Origin: Fen-1258 sp964449775
Lineage (GTDB): Bacteria; Bacteroidota; Ignavibacteria; Ignavibacteriales; Melioribacteraceae
Assembly (NCBI GenBank): GCA_964449775.1
Contig: CAYVBQ010000001.1
Coordinates: forward strand, 124,001-188,000
DNA: 64,000 bases
Reading direction: 5' to 3'
Below, piece after piece: positions 8,812 to 18,496 of the stretch. How positions within the stretch are numbered: position 1 is the first letter of the stretch; the number at the start of each line of letters is the position of its first letter. The translations under genes and the position numbers were made by a program. The notes below the pieces were generated by a model that saw only the letters and a list, made by a program, of their open reading frames with translations, ran no database searches and had not been told where the DNA came from.

Positions 8812-8828
8812 CCTCCCCAAAGGGGAGG
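8812..8828. terminator. GC-rich hairpin after lpdA
   Basis: CCTCCCC pairs with GGGGAGG across a three-base loop just after the lpdA stop codon. There is no T-run, so it may be a repeat-derived hairpin or transcript stabiliser and not an intrinsic terminator. Confidence 0.4.
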
Positions 8829-8868
8829 AGTGTAGATTAGTTGGAAGCCCCCGGAGGAGCAATACAGT

Positions 8869-10017
8869 ATGAAAATTAGATTCATTCTTTTTTTATTATT
8901 AGTTGTAGCGAATAATATCTTTGCACAAAACTATGATTGGGTTCGGCATGACTCGCTTGTTAAAGCGGGTATCAATCAAATTTATGGTATCGAATTCGAC
9001 AAAGCAGATAAAACATTTGATATTGTTACAAAAGAATACACAACCCATCCCTCCGGAAAATTTTTTAGAGCGATGACAACCTGGTGGAGAATTCTTCTTG
9101 AAATAGACAACGAAAGTTTGGATGATAATTTTTTTAGCCAACTTGAGGAAGTGATTGATCTTTGTGATGATATTTTAGATAAGAATGAAAAAAGTGTGGA
9201 TGCAATGTTTTTTAAAGGCGGCGCTCTTGGTTTCCGGGGACAACTGCGCGCAATCCGCGAAAGTTGGTTCAAAGCCGCACTCGATGGAAAAGAAGGATTG
9301 GGGTTAGTTTTCAAATCTTACGAACTGAATCCTAAAAATGTTGATGTTCAACTTGGTTTTGGTATCTACCATTATTATGCGGATGTAATTCCGGATCGTT
9401 ATCCGGCAGTAAAACCATTTATGATTTTATTCCCTAAGGGAGATAAAGCAAAAGGCATCAAAGAACTTGAGAACGTGGCGTGGAATGGAAGATACACTCG
9501 AATTGAATCCCGGAATTTTTTATTGAAATTAAACTTCCAATTCGAAGAGAGGATGGATGAATCTAGAAAATGGGGGAAAATTTTACTGAACGATTTTCCA
9601 AACAATCCTTACTTCCAGAAATATTATGGACTCACTTTTATAAAAGAAAATAATTATACGGAAGCAGTAAAGACTTTCCGGGATATTTACAATAAGGCAA
9701 AAATTGGAATGCCGGGATATAACACACGCTTTGAACGCGAAGCGACTTACTATCTGGGGATGGATTTTAAAATCAGAGAAAAAGTTGATTCGGCAGCGTT
9801 CTATTTCGAGAGATCCGAAAAACTTTCGCGTGAGCTGGATAAAGAGAAGGAATCGGGATTTTTAATTAATTCTGTTTTTTATTTGGGAATGCTGTATGAT
9901 CAGATGGGAAAACGGGATAAAGCAATTACATATTATAAAGAAACACTTCAATTGAAAGACAGAAACGATTCACACAAATACGCGGAACAATATATTAAAA
10001 CACCTTTTAAGAAATAA
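8869..10017 (+). CDS. Secreted TPR-like protein
   Basis: This 382-residue protein has a signal peptide (cleavage after NNIFA). The mature part contains weak helical repeats of TPR type, the clearest near the end (YLGMLYDQMGKRDKAITYYKETL). The segment KLNPKN-like ELNPKNVDVQLGFGIYHYYADVIP is recurrent in uncharacterised Bacteroidota/Ignavibacteria outer-envelope proteins. It probably acts in the periplasm as an interaction scaffold, but the actual role is unknown. It lies 67 bases after lpdA on the same strand, but the hairpin between them suggests separate transcripts. Confidence 0.7.
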   Translation: MKIRFILFLLLVVANNIFAQNYDWVRHDSLVKAGINQIYGIEFDKADKTFDIVTKEYTTHPSGKFFRAMTTWWRILLEIDNESLDDNFFSQLEEVIDLCDDILDKNEKSVDAMFFKGGALGFRGQLRAIRESWFKAALDGKEGLGLVFKSYELNPKNVDVQLGFGIYHYYADVIPDRYPAVKPFMILFPKGDKAKGIKELENVAWNGRYTRIESRNFLLKLNFQFEERMDESRKWGKILLNDFPNNPYFQKYYGLTFIKENNYTEAVKTFRDIYNKAKIGMPGYNTRFEREATYYLGMDFKIREKVDSAAFYFERSEKLSRELDKEKESGFLINSVFYLGMLYDQMGKRDKAITYYKETLQLKDRNDSHKYAEQYIKTPFKK

Positions 10018-10109
10018 TTGAGAATTGAGAGTTTAGAATTGCGAATTATTTTGAAATCGTAATTCTAAAACTGCTTGTTAAAGGTTCTCAATTCTCTATT
10101 CTCAATTGC
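10018..10109. repeat. Palindromic intergenic repeat between convergent genes
   Basis: Nested inverted repeats occur here: TTGAGAATTGAGAG near the left end with a CTCTATTCTCAATTG-type right end, and inside them TTTAGAATT and AATTCTAAA. It lies between two converging genes and could fold into a cruciform acting as a bidirectional terminator. Confidence 0.5.
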
Positions 10110-10111
10110 AT

Positions 10112-11044
10112 TTACAAGTTTGTTGAAATTCCAAATCTGTGCAGCGAACCAACCGAACCCAGTGATGAGAAAGAATAATCAACATTATATTTGCTTACTA
10201 TAAATCCTAAACCGACACTAAATCCTGCTAAACCGGCGAAGCCAATCTTCATCTCTTTTCTTTTTTCATTATCGTAACCGAAACGCAACCTCAAACTTTG
10301 TCCGAATCGGAATTCCCCTCCTAATGTAATTTGTTTAAAACGGTCTAGGAAATTATCATACCTATCGCTAAGACGGTTGAACGACCAGAATAATCTAAAT
10401 GGAAGCTTCTCCAGTTCCTTTGAGAAACCGAGTCTCATATCAAGGGGCAAATCTTCTTTAGTAGTGAAATAACTTTTTAGCTGAGTTCCAAGGTTAAGAA
10501 TCGAAAATCCAAAATTCCACCTAGATTCCGGAATAGCATAATGCAAACCGAGATCCAATGCAGCAGCAGTAGAGGAATAACTTTCTATGGAAGAGTAGAT
10601 TATTTTAATATTTGCGCCGTAGTAAAAATTATTATCAAGCTGGTTTCCGTAGCCCAATGTTAATGCAAAATCACCGACGCCAAAATTTCCAAGCTTCATT
10701 CCATTTGCATCTGCCCTGATAAAAGTGCCGTAATTGATATATTGAACTCCGGCAGCAAATCTTCCAATTCCCTCAAATTCTTTTGAGAAGGAAATGCTCG
10801 CAGAATTGATATCCATTAAATGTTTTAAGAATGAAAATGAAACAGGCATCCCGCTTAGCAAATTTATTCCGGCAGGATTATAGAAAATTACATTTGGGTC
10901 ATCGCCATTGGCAACAAAACTTCCCGCAAGAGCGGCAGCGCGCGGACTTGTATCCAAACGTAGAAACTTAAATGTAGATTGTGCTGATATTGCAGAGGTC
11001 AGCATAACAAAAAAAATGATTATCCGAAAAATGGGTTTGTACAT
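10112..11044 (-). CDS. PorV/PorQ-family outer-membrane beta-barrel protein
   Basis: This 310-residue protein has a signal peptide (ending SAISAQS) and the family's N-terminal signature: FLRLDTSPRAAALAGSF, then NGDDPNVIFYNPAGI. The rest is an amphipathic beta-barrel pattern with a C-terminal strand. PorV/PorQ proteins take part in type IX secretion by receiving cargo at the outer membrane, and cargo with matching C-terminal tails is encoded in this window (16267-17859, 29961-31196). PorV and PorQ cannot be separated safely; length and pattern lean to PorQ-like or a general family member. It stands alone on the minus strand. Confidence 0.72.
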   Translation of the reverse strand: MYKPIFRIIIFFVMLTSAISAQSTFKFLRLDTSPRAAALAGSFVANGDDPNVIFYNPAGINLLSGMPVSFSFLKHLMDINSASISFSKEFEGIGRFAAGVQYINYGTFIRADANGMKLGNFGVGDFALTLGYGNQLDNNFYYGANIKIIYSSIESYSSTAAALDLGLHYAIPESRWNFGFSILNLGTQLKSYFTTKEDLPLDMRLGFSKELEKLPFRLFWSFNRLSDRYDNFLDRFKQITLGGEFRFGQSLRLRFGYDNEKRKEMKIGFAGLAGFSVGLGFIVSKYNVDYSFSSLGSVGSLHRFGISTNL

Positions 11045-11234
11045 AATTCTCTCAAATTGACGAGCGATTTTAAAGATTATTGACTATAAAGGCAAGGCAA
11101 TAAGAAACGATTTGTTTTATCCGGTCTTTTTGGGAACACCCATGAACATAATATTGTTAGAAATGTTGAACAATCTGGCTTGATGGAAGAATTTTTTCAC
11201 TATAAATTTGTCTAGAAATAAAAAGGAGTTTTAC

Positions 11235-12086
11235 ATGAACGGTTTCAAGACTGTTGTTTTGATGACAGTAATGATGGTATTGTTTATTCTTGTTGGAAGT
11301 CTCATCGGCGGAAAATCCGGAATGATGGTGGCTTTTGTAATTTCATTAGCGATGAATTTCGGTTCATATTGGTTCTCTGATAAAATTGTTTTGAAAATGT
11401 ATCGTGCACAGGAAGTTACGCATGAACAATTTCCCCAACTATTTAACTCGGTTGAGAATTTGGCAATGGCAGCAAATTTACCGATACCTAAAGTTTACAT
11501 TATGGAAAACCCTACACCGAATGCTTTTGCAACAGGACGTAATCCAAACCATAGTGCTGTTGCGGTTACAACCGGTATTATGAATCTTCTGAACAAAGAA
11601 GAACTTGAGGGAGTGCTTGCTCATGAGCTTACTCATGTAAAGAATAGGGATATTTTAGTAGGTACAATTGCTGCTACATTGGTTGGAACGATTACATTCA
11701 TTGCGCGTATGGCTGGCTGGGCAGCTATGTTCAGTGGGGGAAGAAGTGAGCGTGACAGAGGAAGTGTTGTTGGCGATTTAGCTCTTATGATCGTTGCGCC
11801 AATTGCAGCAATGCTTATCCAGATGGCAATCTCGAGATCACGTGAGTATATGGCAGATGAAGGAGGTGCGCAAATATCCGGAAAGCCGCTTGCCCTCGCT
11901 TCTGCGCTTAATAAGTTGCAGCGTGGAAATGAACTTGTACCAATGAAAAATGCAGGGACTTCTTCCGCCCATATGTTTATAGTGAACCCACTCAGCGGAA
12001 AATCATTGATGAAACTCTTCTCAACTCATCCTCCTATTGAAGAGAGAGTTGAAAGACTTAGGGAAATAGCCGCTGGAAGAAGATAG
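11235..12086 (+). CDS. htpX: Membrane protease HtpX
   Basis: HtpX is an inner-membrane zinc metalloprotease of the M48 family for quality control of membrane proteins. The zinc motif is HELTH in VLAHELTHVKNRD, with the third ligand in YMADEGGAQISG. Two N-terminal membrane segments and a third hydrophobic pair after the zinc motif are present. The start is the ATG preceded by an AAAAAGGAG ribosome site, giving 283 residues; a longer frame begins upstream with TTG but contains that ribosome site. Monocistronic, followed by a palindromic repeat. Confidence 0.95.
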   Translation: MNGFKTVVLMTVMMVLFILVGSLIGGKSGMMVAFVISLAMNFGSYWFSDKIVLKMYRAQEVTHEQFPQLFNSVENLAMAANLPIPKVYIMENPTPNAFATGRNPNHSAVAVTTGIMNLLNKEELEGVLAHELTHVKNRDILVGTIAATLVGTITFIARMAGWAAMFSGGRSERDRGSVVGDLALMIVAPIAAMLIQMAISRSREYMADEGGAQISGKPLALASALNKLQRGNELVPMKNAGTSSAHMFIVNPLSGKSLMKLFSTHPPIEERVERLREIAAGRR

Positions 12087-12097
12087 ATTTTATATTT

Positions 12098-12184
12098 GTC
12101 ATTGCGAATCACTACGAAGTAGTGATGAAGCAATCTCTAAGCATGAGATTGCTTCACTTCGGCTTCGCCTAAATTCGCAATGAC
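12098..12184. repeat. Palindromic repeat, GTCATTGCGA family
   Basis: It begins GTCATTGCGAA and ends TTCGCAATGAC, with an inner AGCAATCT/AGATTGCT pair, so the whole 87 bases fold on themselves. A second member lies at 23378-23460. No coding content. Confidence 0.75.
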
Positions 12185-12274
12185 AATGTTGTAGGATTCA
12201 GTAAATTATTGTTTGAAATTACTTTGGCTTATCTCTAATTTGGTATCAGTACTAAACAAAATTTTTGTGATTAA

Positions 12275-12874
12275 TTGAAAACTAAACTGCTCATCATTTC
12301 ATTCTTATTTCTATTTCTGAATTTTTATCTGAATGCTCAAACGCAAAATAATCTTGATCTGATTAATGTTTTAATTGACAACTCAGTTGCAAAGACCGAC
12401 TCACTTCTCGGCGGTAAACAGACAATTGATTTAACTGTTACAACCACACAATCGCTTGAGATCCTTAAACCAAAAGTTCTACAAGCATTTAATGAGCGTG
12501 GTTATCTTTTGAAAACATCAAACGCAGAATCCGAGATTTTGGTCAATTATAACCTCACATCGGCAAATGTCGAATACAAGAATTCATATTCAGATGGTTT
12601 CTTTGGTGGCATTGCACTTGAAAGACAAATTACAGTCAATGGTTCTTTCACAATCATCAAATTAAACCACATTATCCAGCCGATTGGGTTTGCAGAAACT
12701 AGAACGGATACTGTCAAACTCGATGAAATTGCAAACCTTGAAAATAGATCAATACCATTCACCCAGGGGCAAATTCCTTCTCAACCCCTCCTTTCAACTT
12801 TTTGGGAACCGATCATTGTCGTTGGAACTCTAATCGTTACAGTTATTTTGCTTTTTACTGTTCGAAGCAAATAA
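12275..12874 (+). CDS. Exported protein of unknown function with C-terminal membrane anchor
   Basis: I do not recognise the family. The 199-residue product, from a TTG start, has a signal peptide (LNFYLNAQT) and a beta-rich middle part containing an IxxxGYLLKTSNAESEILVNYNLTS-like stretch, typical of small lipocalin-like or DUF-type periplasmic proteins. A single transmembrane segment near the C-terminus (IIVVGTLIVTVILLF) ends in a positively charged tail (RSK). So it is probably anchored in the inner membrane with its body in the periplasm. It precedes bamD by 72 bases on the same strand, which hints at an envelope role. Confidence 0.6.
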   Translation: MKTKLLIISFLFLFLNFYLNAQTQNNLDLINVLIDNSVAKTDSLLGGKQTIDLTVTTTQSLEILKPKVLQAFNERGYLLKTSNAESEILVNYNLTSANVEYKNSYSDGFFGGIALERQITVNGSFTIIKLNHIIQPIGFAETRTDTVKLDEIANLENRSIPFTQGQIPSQPLLSTFWEPIIVVGTLIVTVILLFTVRSK

Positions 12875-12946
12875 CCGCAATTAGCTATTTTACAGCTAAC
12901 CTATTTTGTTTATTTTTACACCGTCTTTAAAAGAGAGGAAACTGTT

Positions 12947-13702
12947 TTGCGAAATCGAAAAATAATTTTATCTGTATTAGTTGGTTTATTATTTATTTAC
13001 GGATGTTCCGGATCTGTTGATACAAGTAAGTTAAACGCGGAGGAGTATTACAATTACATACTCAAACTTTATAATGAAGAAGATTATGAAATGGCTGTTG
13101 CCGATTTCCAAAACTTCCTTCTTCAATATTCCGGCAGCGCGTTTAATGACGACGCTCAATATTATCTAGCAATGACTTATTATAAGAGGGGTCAATATCT
13201 TCTTGCCGCATACGAATTCAGCAAGTTGATTCGCAATATTCCCGCTAGCCCATTCGTACCTGAATCGCAATTCATGCTTGCAGATTCTTATTATCAACTT
13301 TCGCCGCCTTATCAGCTCGATCAAGCATACACTAAAAAAGCAATTGAAGAATTTCAGGCATTTATAGATTTCTTCCCGGCAAATGCTAAAGTGGAAGATG
13401 CTGAGACGAAAATAAAATTCCTTACGGAAAAACTTGCAGAAAAAGATTATATGGGTGCTGTTATCTATGAAAAAATGGAATACGAAAGAGCTGCAATCAA
13501 ATATTATGCGGCAGTTGCCGATACTTACCACGATACAAAATTTGCACCGATCTCACTCTACAAAAAGATAATGATCGAAATAAAAAAGGGAATGAACAGC
13601 GATGCTCTTGCAGATGTTAGTTTATTTTTGAACCGGTATCCGGATGATTCTAATGCAACAGAACTGAAAGAGCTTGAAGCTAAACTCACGGTGAACAAAT
13701 GA
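12947..13702 (+). CDS. bamD: Outer-membrane assembly lipoprotein BamD
   Basis: BamD is the TPR lipoprotein that links BamA to the other members of the outer-membrane protein assembly complex. A lipobox (FIYGC) puts the lipidated Cys at about residue 20, and several TPR units follow, starting with AEEYYNYILKLYNEEDYEMAV; 251 residues is normal. The start is TTG. The last codons overlap the next gene by 4 bases (ATGA), so translation is coupled to the thioesterase. Confidence 0.88.
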   Translation: MRNRKIILSVLVGLLFIYGCSGSVDTSKLNAEEYYNYILKLYNEEDYEMAVADFQNFLLQYSGSAFNDDAQYYLAMTYYKRGQYLLAAYEFSKLIRNIPASPFVPESQFMLADSYYQLSPPYQLDQAYTKKAIEEFQAFIDFFPANAKVEDAETKIKFLTEKLAEKDYMGAVIYEKMEYERAAIKYYAAVADTYHDTKFAPISLYKKIMIEIKKGMNSDALADVSLFLNRYPDDSNATELKELEAKLTVNK

Positions 13703-14169
13703 GTGAAGCAAGAAGAAAAAAGAAAGTTAGTGAATCACTTATTACGATGACCGAGCTTGTTCTTCCACACTATACAAATCAGCTCGGAAATTTATTAGGC
13801 GGACAGTTGATGCATTGGATTGATATATGCGCCGCTCTTGCATCTGCAAAACATTCGCAACATGTTTGTGTTACTGCTTCGGTAGATAGAATTGATTTCC
13901 ATCATCCAATTAAACTTGGCAATGTTGTAACTTTGGTTGCATCGGTAAATCGCGCGTTCAAAACGTCGATGGAAGTAGGAGTAAAAGTATTTGCAGAATC
14001 GCTTATTGAAGGTACTCGTATTCACAGCAATACGGCATATTTAACTTTTGTAAGTGTGGACGAAAAAGGAAAGCCGGTTGATACATTTGAAATTGTTCCG
14101 GAAACAGATGATGAGAAAAGAAGATTTGAAGAAGCATTACAGAGAAGAAAAAATCGCCTCGGCAGTTGA
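13699..14169 (+). CDS. Acyl-CoA thioesterase, hotdog fold (YciA-like)
   Basis: This is a cytoplasmic hexameric-type acyl-CoA hydrolase. The hotdog signature is LGNLLGGQLMHWIDICAALAS near residue 30, with HVCVTASVDRIDFHHPIKLGNVV following; this DxxxxxP pattern fits the YciA/BACH group. Length 156 residues. It overlaps bamD by 4 bases and is followed 10 bases later by the next gene. The physiological substrate is unknown. Confidence 0.88.
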   Translation: MSEARRKKKVSESLITMTELVLPHYTNQLGNLLGGQLMHWIDICAALASAKHSQHVCVTASVDRIDFHHPIKLGNVVTLVASVNRAFKTSMEVGVKVFAESLIEGTRIHSNTAYLTFVSVDEKGKPVDTFEIVPETDDEKRRFEEALQRRKNRLGS

Positions 14170-14179
14170 ACGTGTATTA

Positions 14180-16267
14180 TTGAAATCCGTTCTTATTACA
14201 TTCTTATATTTTTCCAATTTATCAGCGCAGATACCAATTAATGGTTTTTGCAGATATAGAGAATTCGCTACCAAATCGAACTACACAAATATTCTTTCTG
14301 TTGATTACAATTCCGATGGTTATAGAGATTTATTGATTTATAATCCTACCCAAAATAAATATTCAACACTTACATCAGATGACAAATCAAATTTCGGGTT
14401 CACCTCAGAAAAATATTCTTCCGCTATTTTATCTGATATTCATCCTTTCGGAAATGAAACATCCGGGAAGAGATTCTTAATAGCATCGCGCAAAACGCGG
14501 CAGGTTGTGCTTGCATCTTTTTCGAGAAGCGGGGCTATCTCTGTAATGGGCAAGGTTACATTTAACGGATTTCCTTCGAATGTTGATGTGGGAGATATTG
14601 ACGGTGATGGAAAACCGGATGGACTTGTTAGCGGGAATGCATTGGATGGGCTGTATATTTTAAAGGGAAAAAAACGGACTATTGAAGAAACAAAAATTGT
14701 AAAAGGAAAAGTTTTTTCTTGGTCGGGGTTTATTGATCTAGACTATGATTTATACCCAGATATTGCGGCGATTGATCAAACATCTAACTCGATAATTTTA
14801 TATTATAATAATCATTCCGGAGGATTCACGGAGTCACGTTCAATCGGTCTGAGTAGTGACGTTAGCGCATGCAAGGCAACTGATTTCAACTCCGATGGGT
14901 TTACCGATCTTGTCCTTGTAAAAAATAATAGCTTTGAAGTTCTACTTGGTGATTCTGTCTCATCATTTCATAAAAAACTTTTGCTCGACACACCCGTCAC
15001 ACCGGATAAATTCGTTATACTCGATTTTAATGGAGATGGATTTAATGATATCGCCTACATAAACCAGCAGACAGGGGAACTTTATATATCATTTGCTAAA
15101 AGTGGAGATGCGTTTTATTCACCAATTCTATTCATAAAAAAAAATAATTTAGTGAGCATTACGGCATACATAGATAGAACCGGCAAAAAAATTGCGGCTC
15201 TTACATCAGATGGAAAAATCTATTTGATTAACTCTATCGGAATTAATGATGCATCATTTTCGATTACCGGGGGCGATCAACCTTCCGTAGTTAATTCTTT
15301 CGACTATATGAATGATAAATTCAAAGACATCTGCTACATAGATAACGGTGAGCAATCTCTAAAATTGTTATTGAGCGAGAGAAGTAATTTATTCCGAACT
15401 TATTATTCAATCCCTCTTTCGAAAACGCACTCAAAAATCTTTGTAGATGATATCAGCCCCAGGACAAAAACCTTTTACCTTTACTCGATTGGCGAGCGAA
15501 TAATTGAAATTGTGAGAATGAACTTTGAGACTAACAATTACACTAAACTTATTTTGTATGCGGATAAGCCTATAGAAGATTTGAAAATAAGTAGTGACCT
15601 CTTAAAAGATCGGCAGACTCTTTCTATTCTTAGTAAAAAAGACGGAAATCTTTTTATGCAGATTCACGAACTTAGAAACTTCCGTAAAGCGTCTTCCGTA
15701 TTATACACGATTACTTCTGATGAAGTTGAAAAAGCTTGGCTTGCGTTAAGTGTATACAAGGACATATACAGTTTCTCTCGTAGCGGAAATAAAATCGAGC
15801 TGGCAAAATCTGTATTCGATAAAAAAATAGTTGAGAAAAAAACCTTATTGAATTTTGACATTAGTGCAAAAGAGAATCTCAGTTATGATTTAATCTGTAT
15901 TAATGAAATGGTGCATCGTTATAAACCGGTCGTGGCACTGGTTACTGTCAATAATTTTTCTTCTCTTTATTATTTTACAAATAAAGATGTAATAAAATAT
16001 TCACTTCGGCATTCCGCTTCCACAAACGCCTTGCTTGGATATTCATTTGATGAAAGTAATGACGAATTTACCTTCTTTTACAATGATCTTAGAAGAAAAA
16101 AATTACGCAGTGTAAAATTCCGGGACTCAAACAAAAAGTTGGTTGGTGAGGAATTGATTGAATCAAAGAATATCAATAATTATCTTGTAACCGGATTAAA
16201 TAGAGGAAAAACATTTTTGATTTATTCTAACAGTTTACAGAACACGTTATCCTTCGAAAAACTCTAA
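14180..16267 (+). CDS. Exported FG-GAP/VCBS-repeat protein
   Basis: This is a secreted or periplasmic beta-propeller-type protein with calcium-binding repeats. I choose a TTG start at 14180, because it gives a compact signal peptide (MKSVLITFLYFSNLSAQ) and clears the upstream thioesterase gene; earlier starts would put a long unrelated leader inside that gene. Repeats with the DxDxDG calcium loop are visible: DYNSDGYRDLLIY, DIDGDGKPDGLVS, DFNSDGFTDLVLV and DFNGDGFNDIAYI. The C-terminus has no type IX sorting domain. The stop overlaps the next start by one base. Function is probably surface binding, inferred from domain type only. Confidence 0.78.
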   Translation: MKSVLITFLYFSNLSAQIPINGFCRYREFATKSNYTNILSVDYNSDGYRDLLIYNPTQNKYSTLTSDDKSNFGFTSEKYSSAILSDIHPFGNETSGKRFLIASRKTRQVVLASFSRSGAISVMGKVTFNGFPSNVDVGDIDGDGKPDGLVSGNALDGLYILKGKKRTIEETKIVKGKVFSWSGFIDLDYDLYPDIAAIDQTSNSIILYYNNHSGGFTESRSIGLSSDVSACKATDFNSDGFTDLVLVKNNSFEVLLGDSVSSFHKKLLLDTPVTPDKFVILDFNGDGFNDIAYINQQTGELYISFAKSGDAFYSPILFIKKNNLVSITAYIDRTGKKIAALTSDGKIYLINSIGINDASFSITGGDQPSVVNSFDYMNDKFKDICYIDNGEQSLKLLLSERSNLFRTYYSIPLSKTHSKIFVDDISPRTKTFYLYSIGERIIEIVRMNFETNNYTKLILYADKPIEDLKISSDLLKDRQTLSILSKKDGNLFMQIHELRNFRKASSVLYTITSDEVEKAWLALSVYKDIYSFSRSGNKIELAKSVFDKKIVEKKTLLNFDISAKENLSYDLICINEMVHRYKPVVALVTVNNFSSLYYFTNKDVIKYSLRHSASTNALLGYSFDESNDEFTFFYNDLRRKKLRSVKFRDSNKKLVGEELIESKNINNYLVTGLNRGKTFLIYSNSLQNTLSFEKL

Positions 16268-17859
16268 TGAAGAAGCTTTCACTCCTTTACTTTTTTATTC
16301 CGATTGTATTCACATCCGCGCAGAATTTGGATTCGTTATATAATACATTTCTTGCAGTCAAAGGGGTAGCCCAAATTAACGCTCAACAAAATGTATCAAT
16401 TCAAAGTGAACCAATTAAATGCAGCTTTGGAATTATTAATCAAGTTAAGCAGAACTACGATAAATATTCTCTACAGCAAAAAAAAGTTATTAGCTCACTT
16501 CTACAAAGACCGACATCGGATACAAGTTTTGTAACTCCAAAACGTATGTTCCGAATTCATTTTAGGAAGACGGGATATGATGCACCTCTTTATGATCTGA
16601 ATGAATTAGCAACAGCAGCGGATTCAGTATACACTTACGAAGTAGATATTCTTGGGTATCTGCCGCCGCCAAAAGATGATAGAGAAGGTGGCGATGATCT
16701 ATATGATATTTATATCCAAAATTTAGGAACCGGTAACTACGGTTATACTGAACAAGACAGAAGTATAGGGAACAATACTTATACAAGTTTTACTGTAATA
16801 GATAATGATTTTGGGGAAGGTGTTAACACTCACGGAATTGATGGTGCCCGTGTTACAGTTGCGCACGAATTTCATCATGCAATTCAGATGGGCAATTACG
16901 GTTTTTTCGATAGGGATATTTTTTATCATGAGATAACATCAACAGCTATGGAAGAGTTTGTATACAATAGTATAAACGATTACTACTTTTATATGAATTC
17001 TTATTTTAGAAACCCGCAGCGTGCATTCTCTTCAAACGACGGGTATAACCTTGCCATTTGGAATTTGTTTTTGCGTGAAAGATTTGGCGTGAATATTATC
17101 AAAAGAATTTGGGAATTGATGCCTGCCGAACGGGCGCTGCAGGCAATGGCATCTGCCATTCAGGAAAAAAATTCTTCTTTTAAAGTTGAGTTCAATACCT
17201 TTGGCGTGTGGACTTATTTTACGGGTGGACGATCCATCCCAAATAAATATTTTGGAGAAGCATCAAAATACCCGCTGATTAGCCCGATGGTTCTCAAAAA
17301 TTCCGTGACGGTTAACTCCGAATCGGTTTCTAATAATTTTTTTCAATACAATGATTTCACTTCTACTAAGAGAGATTCGGTGATAACACTGGTAAGTAAT
17401 TGCGATGTACAAGGCGCAATCGGTTCTTCAAATACAATTTTACCGTTTACCTATACACTCGCTGCCCTGCAAATCAACGGTGGAAAAAAGATTGCCGATG
17501 GATTCTTTTCTAAACTTGAAAGCGCAAATATTTCTCTTCTTGTCGAATCTAATGTTTTAACCGGTTATATGTCGATTGAGGAGATTGATTATGCATATCC
17601 TCAGCCGTTCCGGTACTCCGTTCACAACCAATTATTCATTCCAGTTGCAGGTATTAAAGGGGAAACGGCAGAACTCTCTATCTTCTCTATTGATATGAAA
17701 TTGGTTTATTCAGGTCAAAAACATGTGCTTGCAGAGCGGGTAATTTCATGGGATGTATTTGATCAAACCGGTAAAAAATTAGGAACAGGTGTTTATCTTT
17801 ATGTTACTAAATCGGGTAATACCATCAAAAAAGGAAAGTTTGTAATCTACAATGACTGA
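16267..17859 (+). CDS. Secreted metalloprotease-like protein with type IX sorting tail
   Basis: This 530-residue secreted protein has a short signal peptide (ending TSAQN). The zinc-protease motif HEFHH occurs in VTVAHEFHHAIQMG, followed by a conserved acidic helix STAMEEFVYN that can supply the third ligand, as in putative metalloproteases of the MXAN_6640 type. The C-terminal 90 residues form a FlgD-like immunoglobulin tail (YPQPFRYSVHN, then ISWDVFDQTGKKLGTGVYLYV) that is read as a type IX secretion sorting domain. The protein is thus probably exported through the outer membrane and anchored or released. It is translationally coupled to the gene upstream and overlaps the ABC ATPase gene by 8 bases. 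Confidence 0.78.
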   Translation: MKKLSLLYFFIPIVFTSAQNLDSLYNTFLAVKGVAQINAQQNVSIQSEPIKCSFGIINQVKQNYDKYSLQQKKVISSLLQRPTSDTSFVTPKRMFRIHFRKTGYDAPLYDLNELATAADSVYTYEVDILGYLPPPKDDREGGDDLYDIYIQNLGTGNYGYTEQDRSIGNNTYTSFTVIDNDFGEGVNTHGIDGARVTVAHEFHHAIQMGNYGFFDRDIFYHEITSTAMEEFVYNSINDYYFYMNSYFRNPQRAFSSNDGYNLAIWNLFLRERFGVNIIKRIWELMPAERALQAMASAIQEKNSSFKVEFNTFGVWTYFTGGRSIPNKYFGEASKYPLISPMVLKNSVTVNSESVSNNFFQYNDFTSTKRDSVITLVSNCDVQGAIGSSNTILPFTYTLAALQINGGKKIADGFFSKLESANISLLVESNVLTGYMSIEEIDYAYPQPFRYSVHNQLFIPVAGIKGETAELSIFSIDMKLVYSGQKHVLAERVISWDVFDQTGKKLGTGVYLYVTKSGNTIKKGKFVIYND

Positions 17860-18496
17860 TTATACGGTTGAATTAAACAATCTGATAAAATATTTTGGAA
17901 GAAGATTGATCTTTGACGATATCAATTTCTCATTTTCATCCCGAAATATATATGGAATTTCTGGACCCAACGGATCCGGTAAGTCTACACTTGTTAAGAT
18001 TATTGCAGATTTAATTTCACCAACCAGAGGAAAAGTAACTCATAGATACAATGAAAAAATAATCGAGCCTGAAAATCTTCATAATTATCTTGGTTTTGTT
18101 TCACCCTATCTTTTCCTTTATGATGAATTTACGGCGGAGGAAAATTTAAGTTACTCTGCAAGTATTCGCGGAATCAAATTCAACAGAGAACGGTCGGATT
18201 ATCTTCTGAGCCAATTGAATCTTTTCGATAGAAGATTAGATCTGGTGCGGGAGTTTTCTTCAGGCATGAAACAGAGATTGAAATTTATTTTTGCTCTTTT
18301 GCATGAACCGCAATTGATAATTTTAGATGAGCCGACTTCAAATTTGGATAACCCCGGCAAAGATATTGTTTACAAAATTATTATGGAAGAATCGAAAAAG
18401 AACTTGGTAGTGATTGCATCAAATGAGGATTCCGACCTTCGCTTGTGCAATGAGGTTATTGAACTGGAAAAATTTAAGAAGCAAACAAACAGATGA
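17852..18496 (+). CDS. ccmA: ABC transporter ATPase, CcmA-like
   Basis: This 214-residue ATP-binding subunit has Walker A GPNGSGKST near residue 40, signature FSSGMKQRLK and Walker B LIILDEPTSNLD. It lies directly before a CcmB-like membrane protein with a 4-base overlap, so the two form a transporter similar to the cytochrome c maturation exporter (haem release or handling in the periplasm). No ccmC, ccmE or ccmF is nearby, so the assignment rests on similarity of this pair. Other ABC-2-like exporter roles are possible. Confidence 0.75.
   Translation: MTDYTVELNNLIKYFGRRLIFDDINFSFSSRNIYGISGPNGSGKSTLVKIIADLISPTRGKVTHRYNEKIIEPENLHNYLGFVSPYLFLYDEFTAEENLSYSASIRGIKFNRERSDYLLSQLNLFDRRLDLVREFSSGMKQRLKFIFALLHEPQLIILDEPTSNLDNPGKDIVYKIIMEESKKNLVVIASNEDSDLRLCNEVIELEKFKKQTNR

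Noticed and set aside
14054..14179. Longer start for the FG-GAP protein inside the thioesterase gene
   Set aside because: It would add about 40 residues before the signal peptide and overlap a well-conserved gene; the TTG at 14180 gives a clean signal peptide.
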